Source: Schlesneria paludicola DSM 18645 (GTDB lineage Bacteria > Planctomycetota > Planctomycetia > Planctomycetales > Planctomycetaceae). From it: 45,063 nucleotides of DNA. Below the pieces are notes generated by a model, which was given only the letters and a program-made list of their open reading frames with translations, was not told where the DNA came from and searched no databases. Below are positions 27,893 to 35,015 of this stretch, in pieces. How positions within the stretch are numbered: the first letter of the stretch is position 1; the number at the start of each line of letters is the position of its first letter. The stretch lies in the NCBI GenBank assembly GCA_945876035.1, contig CAMCMU010000041.1, forward strand, positions 1 to 45,063, written 5' to 3'. The position numbers and the translations under genes were made by a program.

Positions 27893-28168
27893 TCACGATA
27901 CCGTTTCATCTGCAGCAGAGACGATAGTCAAGTGCGGCGAATTTTCTTGAGGCATCCAAGGGGCAATCCGCGAATTTAACTCGTCCACTCGCTGTCTCAG
28001 TTGTTCTGAAAGCTGAAGTGTTGTTTGATGCCATTCGTGGCAAAATCGCTTCAAACGAGACTGGTGATCTGAAAAAGTGGCAACCCGCTGTCGAAGGACT
28101 GCGAGGGTCTGCTCAGCCCAAAGAACTTGAGTCGATTGTTGGTAAAAATCATTAAAATCGATCGCCAT
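27893..28168 (-). CDS. Small helical hypothetical protein
   Basis: A 91-residue protein that I do not recognise. It is almost entirely helical and amphipathic, with heptad-like Leu/Gln spacing (QTLAVLRQRVATFSDHQSRL, LSEQLRQRVDELNSRI), suggesting a short coiled coil. The ATG at 28168 is preferred because GGAG lies about nine bases upstream. The frame stays open to 28264 but the added residues look non-coding. It converges on the protease gene, with stop codons 30 bases apart. No signal peptide or cysteine pair is present. Confidence 0.55.
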   Translation of the reverse strand: MAIDFNDFYQQSTQVLWAEQTLAVLRQRVATFSDHQSRLKRFCHEWHQTTLQLSEQLRQRVDELNSRIAPWMPQENSPHLTIVSAADETVS

Positions 28169-28624
28169 CGAAACGGCTCCATATTCGTGATTCAGGATTC
28201 CAATAAATTTTCGAGTGCGACTTATGATCGACCAAGAAGAGTCGGCAGCTTGATTCGTTTGCATAGAATTTATGGATCAGTAAACATGCGTGCTTTCCAC
28301 AGGCTGGACAATGTGAATAATCCGGTCTTGAAACAAATTCATGGCGTCGAATGAAATTCTGCTGAACGTCTGTCCGCAGAAATCACCTTCCCATTCGCTC
28401 GACGATCGCCGCAGATGGAAGTATTTCAACGGATTCGGTGCCGGAAAGAGGTTGTGGATTGCGTCGTGCCGAGCGACCTCGCTCCATCATACGACGGACA
28501 TTGATGTCAACAGCCGCAGTGCGGACTTCTAGTGCCAGGGCGCTACGGACGCGAAGGTCGAACGTGTCCGAAATCTCGCAACCGGTGTCGTCGCGAATGA
28601 ATAGTTCCAAAGTACGAGTGCTGA
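28169..28624. other. Intergenic region upstream of the metal-transport operon
   Basis: No gene is supported. Short frames on both strands overlap and lack family similarity. Base composition is ordinary until about 28620, where it turns sharply AT-rich at the promoter and operator of the transport operon. Confidence 0.4.
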
Positions 28625-28653
28625 TTGACAGAAAACAGGATTATGATTATATT
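28625..28653 (+). promoter_or_regulatory. Consensus sigma70-type promoter of metal ABC operon
   Basis: TTGACA (28625-28630), a spacer of exactly 17 bases, and TATATT (28648-28653) match the consensus promoter in 11 of 12 hexamer positions. The predicted start site is near 28660, inside the adjacent palindrome. The transcript would have a leader of about 88 bases before the lipoprotein ATG. Confidence 0.75.
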
Positions 28654-28654
28654 T

Positions 28655-28686
28655 TGATCAATAAAAATAAATATTTTTATTGATCA
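28655..28686 (+). promoter_or_regulatory. 32-bp palindromic operator candidate
   Basis: TGATCAATAAAAATA (28655-28669) and its exact reverse complement (28672-28686) flank the central AA. The two 15-bp arms match perfectly. The palindrome starts two bases after the -10 hexamer and covers the predicted transcription start, the classic placement for a repressor site. Each arm ends in TGATCA. An intrinsic terminator is unlikely because the stem is extremely AT-rich and sits at the promoter. The likely ligand is a dimeric metal-responsive regulator such as a DtxR/MntR- or Fur/Zur-type protein. Confidence 0.7.
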
Positions 28687-28747
28687 CGACAACGTTCCTC
28701 AACAGCTCAATCTGTGTTTCCCTGAACCCTGCATCGGAGTTCACCTG

Positions 28748-29812
28748 ATGAAGCCGTTTGCCCGAGCGTCGGTTTTTTTTTCTGTTCTGATTTTCTTTCT
28801 AAATCTGCTCATTGGTTGCGGTGGAACCACGTTTCAACGTGAAGGGGCTGCGGCCTCGGCCACCGCAGAAAAAAAACCCGAATCAACAATCCCTTCGAGA
28901 AAAATCATTACGACCACCGGAATGGTCACAGACATCGTACGGCAAGTCGTCGGCTCCTACGGGCAGGTGTCTGGCCTGATTGAAGCGGGTGGCGATCCGC
29001 ATTTGTTCAAACCGACGCGAGGAGACGTCAAACGACTCTACGAAGCGGATATTGTCTTCTATTCCGGCTTAATTCTTGAAGGACGCATGAGCCAAACGTT
29101 CGAGCAGTTAGCACACGCTGGCAAGCCAGTTTTTGCCGTGACTGAGCGGATTGACCGGGCCGATCTTCGGACGTTTTCTGGGTCGCCAACTCATCCCGAT
29201 CCACATGTCTGGATGGAAGTCGCCAAGTGGAGTGAGTGCGTCCAGCATGTCGCCGAATCACTAGCCGGACTTGATCCGGCTCTCGCCCTTGAATATCACC
29301 GGAACGCGGCGAGATACCTCTTGGAATTGAATCGCTTAGAGGAGTACACAAAGGCTTCAATCGCCTCAATCCCCGAAAAGCATCGCGTTCTGGTAACGGC
29401 GCACGATGCCTTTGGGTACTTCTCACAGGCCTATGGCATTCCGGTGATGTCGGTCCAAGGCATCTCGACAGTCGCGGAAGCAGGCGTTCTCGACGTCAAT
29501 CGATTGGTCGATTTTCTCGTGGCGAGAAAATTGCCGGCGATCTTTGTTGAGTCGAGTGTAAATGCGAAAAATATCCAAGCGGTGATTGAGGGGGTTGCTT
29601 CACGTGGTGTGACGGTTCGCATTGGAGGCGAGCTTTTTTCGGATGCGATGGGACGAGAGGGAACCTACGAAGGGACTTATCTCGGCATGATCGACCACAA
29701 TGCGACGACAATCACTCGCGCTCTCGGAGGCACGGCTCCCGCGGGGGGACTTCACGGAAAACTCAGTGGCCATTCCTTACAGAACGTGCCTACGGAAGGG
29801 GTCACAGAATGA
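28748..29812 (+). CDS. Metal ABC transporter substrate-binding lipoprotein (TroA/MntC type)
   Basis: A 354-residue cluster A-I metal-binding protein delivering Mn2+, Zn2+ or Fe2+ to the permease. The lipobox LLIGC places the lipidated Cys at 24. Predicted metal ligands are His85 (GGDPHLFKPT), His153 (DPHVWME), His219 (TAHDAFGYF) and Asp299 (ELFSDAMG). Their order and spacing match the His-His-His-Asp set of Treponema TroA. The His-rich loop typical of ZnuA is absent, so manganese or iron is at least as likely as zinc. It is the first gene of the operon, has GGAG about ten bases before the ATG, and its stop overlaps the next frame as ATGA. Confidence 0.93.
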   Translation: MKPFARASVFFSVLIFFLNLLIGCGGTTFQREGAAASATAEKKPESTIPSRKIITTTGMVTDIVRQVVGSYGQVSGLIEAGGDPHLFKPTRGDVKRLYEADIVFYSGLILEGRMSQTFEQLAHAGKPVFAVTERIDRADLRTFSGSPTHPDPHVWMEVAKWSECVQHVAESLAGLDPALALEYHRNAARYLLELNRLEEYTKASIASIPEKHRVLVTAHDAFGYFSQAYGIPVMSVQGISTVAEAGVLDVNRLVDFLVARKLPAIFVESSVNAKNIQAVIEGVASRGVTVRIGGELFSDAMGREGTYEGTYLGMIDHNATTITRALGGTAPAGGLHGKLSGHSLQNVPTEGVTE

Positions 29813-30054
29813 ACCGCGCCACAGGGGATGATGGAGTGGCCGGCTCATGGAGGAATCGCGTTCATGAAATCGTCACGCAGGTCGTTGGGTGGAGACCGGC
29901 GGAGATCCGCCGAAGATGTTGTGACGCACCGGTGGAGTCTCAGAAGATTCGTAGACCTCGGCATGAGTTTCGAGAGACGACGACCGAATATGGTTCCTGC
30001 GACTCTGCCTCTGACGATTGGCGATCAATTGTTTTTCAGAGGGAAGTCGAATGA
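29809..30054 (+). CDS. Small ORF coupled between lipoprotein and ATPase genes
   Basis: An 81-residue frame whose ATG overlaps the lipoprotein stop (ATGA) and whose stop overlaps the ATPase start (ATGA). This is the pattern of translational coupling in tightly packed operons. The protein is polar and Arg-rich with three cysteines (a CC pair near residue 38), no membrane segment and no recognised family. Without it, a 240-base untranslated gap would sit inside the operon. The overlap is the main evidence. Coding character is not strong, so it may still be chance. Confidence 0.45.
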   Translation: MNRATGDDGVAGSWRNRVHEIVTQVVGWRPAEIRRRCCDAPVESQKIRRPRHEFRETTTEYGSCDSASDDWRSIVFQREVE

Positions 30055-30806
30055 GTGTTCCGCCTCTTACAATCCACGACATGACGGTCGCCTATCGTGG
30101 CCGGCCGGTCTTATGGGATGTGGACTACGACGCACCGGCTGGGAAACTTGTTGCGATCGTCGGACCGAACGGTGCGGGGAAAAGCACGTTGATTAAGGCG
30201 GCTCTGGAACTGGTGCCCCGCGCATCAGGTGATGTATCCTTCTTCGGAAAAACCTATCGCGAGATGCGGTCGCGAATCGGATACGTTCCTCAGCGGACAA
30301 GCGTGGATTGGGACTTTCCGATTGACGCACTTGGCGTCGTCGTCATGGGCCTGTACCGTCAGATTGGCTGGTTTCAACCGGTGTCACGTCGGTACCGGAA
30401 ACAAGCACTCGCGGCACTGGAGCGAGTGGGTTTGGCAGAGTTTGCCTCAAGGCAGATCAGCCAGCTTTCCGGTGGTCAACAGCAGCGAGTTTTCCTCGCC
30501 AGAGCTCTCGTTCAGGAGGCAGATCTTTATCTCATGGATGAGCCATTCGCCGGAGTTGATGCCGCCACAGAACGGGCCATCGTCGAACTACTACGCGATC
30601 TCAGAACGGCTGGCAAGACGGCGATCGTAATCCACCATGACTTGCAGACGGTGACCGAGTATTTCGATGAGGTGTTGCTGCTGAACATGCGTCGGATCGC
30701 CTCCGGACCTGTCGAGCAAGTCTTTACTACGGAAAATCTGAGACGGACCTACGGCGGAAAATTGGCGTTGCTTGATCAGGTCGGACATCGGATGAGCGGC
30801 AAATAG
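30051..30806 (+). CDS. Metal ABC transporter ATP-binding protein (MntB/TroB type)
   Basis: A 251-residue ATPase subunit of the metal importer. Walker [10 protein letters not shown] (38-46), Q-loop [11 protein letters not shown] (80-90, a sequence characteristic of the Mn/Zn/Fe transporter ATPases), signature LSGGQQQR (139-146), Walker B LYLMDEP (159-165) and H-loop IHHD (194-197). The ATG at 30051 follows the excellent ribosome binding site AGAGGGAAG and overlaps the preceding small ORF's stop. A TTG 33 bases upstream is in frame but less likely. It acts on the cytoplasmic side of the membrane with the two downstream permeases. Confidence 0.95.
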   Translation: MSVPPLTIHDMTVAYRGRPVLWDVDYDAPAGKLVAIVGPNGAGKSTLIKAALELVPRASGDVSFFGKTYREMRSRIGYVPQRTSVDWDFPIDALGVVVMGLYRQIGWFQPVSRRYRKQALAALERVGLAEFASRQISQLSGGQQQRVFLARALVQEADLYLMDEPFAGVDAATERAIVELLRDLRTAGKTAIVIHHDLQTVTEYFDEVLLLNMRRIASGPVEQVFTTENLRRTYGGKLALLDQVGHRMSGK

Positions 30807-30955
30807 ATTGGAGCCGAGAGAACCGGCCACCGGTTGCATCTGAAATATCAGCAGGTCCTGACTCAAACGCAAACCGAGACACGTGAGGAATGCTTGAACC
30901 TTGTTCAACGCGTGTTGCGAGCGAGACGCCCTGAAAGAGTAACGGAGCGACGAAG

Positions 30956-32341
30956 ATGATTGCGGCGAACGATCTCCTGCGAGTCCTGACGTTACAGGAT
31001 TACAATACGCGCGTCGTGCTGCTCGGGACGGTTCTGTTCGGAGTTTGTGGTGGAGTGGTCGGGGCATTCATGCTCCTGCGAAAAAAAGCACTCGTGGGCG
31101 ATGTCGCCAGCCATGCCGCATTACCGGGAATCGGATTGTCCTATTTGATTTTGGAGTCACTCACCCCGGGGTCTGGAAAGTCACCGCATTGGCTGTTGGC
31201 CGGTGCCGGTCTGACCGCGGCCGGAGGGTTGTTAGGAACACGGCTCATTCAACGCATTCGATTGATCAAGGAAGATGCTGCGATGGGAATTGTGCTCAGC
31301 ATTTTCTTCGGATTTGGTATCGTTTTGCTGACCATTATACAGCGATTACCAACGGGCAGCGCCGGATTGAACGAGTTCATCTTCGGTAAGGCAGCTGCAC
31401 TCACAGAGAGCGACGTGACCTCGATTGTGATCGCCAGTGTCTTGGTGCTTGTCGTCTGCTGCGCGATGTACAAGGAATTCTCTGTGCTGTGCTTCGACGA
31501 GTCTTATGCGGCCGTGCTCGGTTGGCCCGTGGCCAGGCTCGATCTCTTGCTGACATCACTCGTCGTTGTCGTCACAGTGATCGGGATTCCTAGCGTCGGG
31601 TTGCTGCTCGTGGTGGCCCAATTGGTCATCCCGCCCACGGCTGCAAGATTCTGGACGAATCGACTGGGGCCGATGGTTGTCATCTCGGGTTTGATCGGTG
31701 CCTTGAGCGCAGCGGTGGGAATCGTTGCCAGCGCCTGCGTACCCAACCTCGCTGCCGGAGCCATCATTGTCCTCGCCGGAACGGCCATCTTCGCGGTGAG
31801 CCTGCTTTGGGGCTGGCAGCGCGGCGTGGTATGGCAATGGCTGCAACAGCGGGAGACGCATCTTCACATCGGCCAAATCGACCTGCTGCGTGCCTGTTTT
31901 GAAGTGATTGAGAGCGTTGCAGAGCGGACCGAAATGGGGAACAATTTGCCAATCAGTCCTGCGACAATGACGGCGGCAGCGGATCGCGATCTGACCGCGA
32001 TTCCGATTTCGCGTGAATCGTTGTTTGGCAGTAGAACCTGGTCGGCACCCCGATTCGCCCGAGTGTTGGCGGGTGCCCTACGCGAATCCCTCATCCGCCT
32101 TGATGCCGAGAACCACGTTCGTCTGACGAATGCCGGGGCCCGTCGAGCAAAACGGGCCACCAGAAATCATCGGCTGTGGGAACTGTATTTGATCCACTTT
32201 GCCGATACGGCCCCTAGTCGTGTCGACCGAGAGGCGGATCAAATTGAACATGTTCTTGAACCGGCATTGATCGAGCAACTGGAATCGTTGCTTGATCAAC
32301 GGATTGCATGTGTGAAGATTCCAGAGAGTCCGCACGAATAA
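30956..32341 (+). CDS. Metal ABC permease fused to a C-terminal DtxR/MntR-like domain
   Basis: A 461-residue protein. Residues 1-285 are an ABC-3 family membrane subunit (MntC/TroC/ZnuB) with 7-9 helices, including RKKALVGDVASHAALPGIGL and GIPSVGLLLVVAQLVIPPTA. Residues about 303-448 are cytosolic and resemble a DtxR/MntR repressor. They contain a winged-helix-like segment (WSAPRFARVLAGALRESLIR, then HVRLTNAGARRAKRATR) and the motif HRLWELYL (405-412). DREADQIEHVLEP follows, with Asp428, Glu431 and His432 where MntR has Glu99, Glu102 and His103. A linker of low complexity (325-350) interrupts the first helices. Chlamydia YtgCR has the same architecture and its repressor half is released by cleavage. 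The ribosome binding site GGAG precedes the ATG. Confidence 0.9.
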   Translation: MIAANDLLRVLTLQDYNTRVVLLGTVLFGVCGGVVGAFMLLRKKALVGDVASHAALPGIGLSYLILESLTPGSGKSPHWLLAGAGLTAAGGLLGTRLIQRIRLIKEDAAMGIVLSIFFGFGIVLLTIIQRLPTGSAGLNEFIFGKAAALTESDVTSIVIASVLVLVVCCAMYKEFSVLCFDESYAAVLGWPVARLDLLLTSLVVVVTVIGIPSVGLLLVVAQLVIPPTAARFWTNRLGPMVVISGLIGALSAAVGIVASACVPNLAAGAIIVLAGTAIFAVSLLWGWQRGVVWQWLQQRETHLHIGQIDLLRACFEVIESVAERTEMGNNLPISPATMTAAADRDLTAIPISRESLFGSRTWSAPRFARVLAGALRESLIRLDAENHVRLTNAGARRAKRATRNHRLWELYLIHFADTAPSRVDREADQIEHVLEPALIEQLESLLDQRIACVKIPESPHE

Positions 32342-32460
32342 ATGAATCACAACACACATTCGATGCACTCAACAATTGAAAAGCCTTGCCTGAACGGCAT
32401 CGTTTATTCGGCGTTTTCACGATCCACAAAGTGTGGCGGGTTTGTTAAAGAGGCATCCCC

Positions 32461-33939
32461 ATGATTTCTGAATTCCTCCAGCGTCTCTCCGACTGGAAAG
32501 CCTTTGATACATGGATTGCCTTGACGGGTGCGATGGCGGCGATGGCGTGTGCCTTGCCGGGTGTGTGGTTGTTTCTCCGCAGACAGAGTCTCTTGGGAGA
32601 CGCGTTGAGTCATGCCGTATTACCCGGAATTGTCGTTGCATTTCTGAGTTTCAATATGTTTTCTCAGTCGCCCGCTCAGGCGAATTCCGGCCTCTCGAAA
32701 ACGAATTTTGACCAGAGTGAGTATGTTGCGGCTGAAGATTTGGTTCGCGTCGCACGACGTCAATTGATGCTGTTTTTTGGCGCCGCGTTGTCCGGTGTCG
32801 TGGCCGCGTTCCTCTCAGAATTGATTCAGCGTTGCTGTCGAATTGATCGTAGTGCTGCACTCGGTGTGGTCTTTACATCAATGTTTGCCTTGGGTTTGTT
32901 GCTGATTCGGTTATTCGCCCACAACGCCCACATTGATGCCGACTGTGTCTTGTACGGCAATTTAGAAACAACCGTGACTGACGTTCTCGCGGGAACCAAC
33001 ATTCCGCGTGGGGTCGTTGTGAACGCCGCCATGTTTTTGTGCAATAGTTTTCTGGTCGTTGTGTTCTTCAAAGAATTGCGGCTGGCAACGTTTGATGCGG
33101 AGTTGGCCGCGTCCATGGGATTGGGACCGACTGTGATTTCTCTGGTGTTGATGTCTGTGACTGCCGCCACGGTCGTTGCGGCATTTGAATCCGTCGGCTC
33201 CATTCTTGTCATTGCGATGCTGATCGTACCGGCAGCCACCGCTCGGCTATTCACCGATCGGCTGTCGATTCTCTTGGTTCTCGCCCCACTAATCGCCGGC
33301 TGTGGAGCACTTGCTGGCCACGCAGCCGCGCTGACGTTTCCGGCGATCATCTGTTCGCGAATTGGTCTGCGAAATATCGAAGATGCGAGCACTGCCGGAA
33401 TGATGGCGGTCACGACCGGCATTCTTTTTCTGCTGGCCGTTATTGCGAGCCCTCGACACGGGTTGGCTCGCGCGATTTTTGATCGATTGAGACTGCAGGT
33501 ACGAATAGCCAGTGAAGATTTTCTTGGTCAGTTGTATCGCCGAGAAGAATCGAAGCGGACGCATCTTGATATCGCAGGCTGGAGAACGGACGTTCGCCAA
33601 TCGATCGAGAAAATTGCCGGAAAGCGATCACCGCGCGCCGGCTGGGCGAAGTGGCTTGGCCGTCAAAACCTGTTGCATCGATCGCTGATTCGAGTGACCT
33701 CTGCGGGTGATGAGTTGACTAACTCAGGTCGTCGATTGGCAACCGGCGTTGTTCGTTCTCATCGATTGTGGGAGTCCTACATGGCTAGGCACTTTGATCT
33801 GCCTCACGAGCAACTTCATGCAACAGCCGAGCGTATCGAACACTTTCTCAGCCTTGACCTACAGGCTGAGCTTGCCGCAGAACTCAATCAACCCTCGATC
33901 GATCCGCAGGGGAAGTCAATCCCATCGGAGGCCGATTGA
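32461..33939 (+). CDS. Second metal ABC permease with a DtxR/MntR-like C-terminal domain
   Basis: A 492-residue partner permease. Residues 1-330 hold the ABC-3 membrane domain (RRQSLLGDALSHAVLPGIVV, SVGSILVIAMLIVPAATARL), with an extra polar loop at about 68-98. The cytosolic tail, about 360-475, again resembles DtxR/MntR. It has a winged-helix-like stretch (NLLHRSLIRVTSAGDELTNS, then GRRLATGVVR), HRLWESYM (434-441) and HATAERIEHFLS (453-464), with Glu457, Glu460 and His461 matching the MntR metal ligands. The N-terminal helix-turn-helix is shorter than in the first permease and may no longer bind DNA. AAAGAGG precedes the ATG. The two permeases probably form a heterodimer carrying two regulatory domains. 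Confidence 0.9.
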   Translation: MISEFLQRLSDWKAFDTWIALTGAMAAMACALPGVWLFLRRQSLLGDALSHAVLPGIVVAFLSFNMFSQSPAQANSGLSKTNFDQSEYVAAEDLVRVARRQLMLFFGAALSGVVAAFLSELIQRCCRIDRSAALGVVFTSMFALGLLLIRLFAHNAHIDADCVLYGNLETTVTDVLAGTNIPRGVVVNAAMFLCNSFLVVVFFKELRLATFDAELAASMGLGPTVISLVLMSVTAATVVAAFESVGSILVIAMLIVPAATARLFTDRLSILLVLAPLIAGCGALAGHAAALTFPAIICSRIGLRNIEDASTAGMMAVTTGILFLLAVIASPRHGLARAIFDRLRLQVRIASEDFLGQLYRREESKRTHLDIAGWRTDVRQSIEKIAGKRSPRAGWAKWLGRQNLLHRSLIRVTSAGDELTNSGRRLATGVVRSHRLWESYMARHFDLPHEQLHATAERIEHFLSLDLQAELAAELNQPSIDPQGKSIPSEAD

Positions 33940-33975
33940 GACTGCATTCCAAGACAAAACACGGACGCAGACCGA

Positions 33976-34902
33976 TTATTGTACTAACCCTTTTGTCAGC
34001 GACATGAACGCCGTTTCGAGATTGACCTCTTCTTCTCGAAACAGCGTGACCTGGAAACCGTTTTCGATGAGAAGAGTGGGCAGTTCACTGTAGTCCATTG
34101 TTTCAGACTTGAGCGTGGCTTCAATTGTTCCCCTCACAATATCCACTTTGTCGATGGAATCGTGTTGAGACAACAACGCAGCGGCCTTTTCTTGTCGGTC
34201 CTTAACGCGAATTTGCAGCATCAACTGTTGCCGCGCCTTGCGCATCACTTCGTCCACATAGCCATCGACGATCAGGTTGCCTTTTTCAATCATGCCCACT
34301 CGAGTACAAACATCGGCCAATTCCGGGAGAATATGGCTGGAGACAATCACCGTCTTCTTCATCTCTCCGAGCTTCTTCAACAGATTGCGGATTTCGATGC
34401 GGGCACGTGGATCGAGTCCGCTAGCGGGTTCGTCGAGCAACAACACTTGAGGCTCGTGAAGTAATGTGCGGGCTAGACCAATTCGTTGGGTCTGGCCCCG
34501 AGACAACTGATTCACCATCGCATCCCGTTTAAACGCCATATCGACGAGTTCCAGTTTTTCCTCGCATACCTTTCGCCGGCTCGGTCCGTTGATGCGATAG
34601 GCCGCCGCAAAAAACTCCAGATATTCAATGACGGTCATATCGTCGTAGACGCCGAAAAAATCGGGCATATAGCCCACGAGGCGGCGAATTTCACGGGGGT
34701 TGGTATAGATCGACTGCCCGCAGACGTAGGCCTCGCCGTAGTCCGGACTGAGAAGTGTTGCGATCATCCGCATGGTAGTCGTCTTGCCCGAGCCGTTTGG
34801 CCCGATAAAGCCGAAGACATCCCCCTCCTTCAGCGAGAGGTTAATTTCATTGACCGCGATCAGATTGCCATAACGCTTCGTCAGTTGTCGAGTTTCAATC
34901 AT
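33976..34902 (-). CDS. ABC transporter ATP-binding protein (ABC-2 export type)
   Basis: A 308-residue ATPase. Walker A GPNGSGKT (34-41), signature LSRGQTQR (133-140), Walker B LLLDEP (154-159) and the H-loop His190 are all present. The layout, with a C-terminal extension of about 100 residues after the nucleotide-binding domain (MDYSELPTLLIENGFQVTLF, then FMSLTKGL), is that of CcmA/NatA/DrrA-type exporters working with ABC-2 permeases. No ribosome binding site is obvious. It lies 113 bases downstream of the large membrane protein gene on the same strand and probably works with it. Transported substrate unknown. It converges with the metal-transport operon, stops 36 bases apart. Confidence 0.9.
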   Translation of the reverse strand: MIETRQLTKRYGNLIAVNEINLSLKEGDVFGFIGPNGSGKTTTMRMIATLLSPDYGEAYVCGQSIYTNPREIRRLVGYMPDFFGVYDDMTVIEYLEFFAAAYRINGPSRRKVCEEKLELVDMAFKRDAMVNQLSRGQTQRIGLARTLLHEPQVLLLDEPASGLDPRARIEIRNLLKKLGEMKKTVIVSSHILPELADVCTRVGMIEKGNLIVDGYVDEVMRKARQQLMLQIRVKDRQEKAAALLSQHDSIDKVDIVRGTIEATLKSETMDYSELPTLLIENGFQVTLFREEEVNLETAFMSLTKGLVQ

Positions 34903-35015
34903 GATGGGAGGGATATCAATTAGAAAGGTGCGGAATGGATGGGAGAAAGAGTGCCTGCATTGTAAACTCTGTCGGCATGAGCTCGGGGACGCACGTCGGA
35001 GTGTGTGCGTCTTTT

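Noticed and set aside
28655-28686. The AT-rich palindrome as an intrinsic terminator of an upstream gene
   Set aside because: No plus-strand gene ends nearby, the stem is almost entirely A/T and it sits at a consensus promoter.
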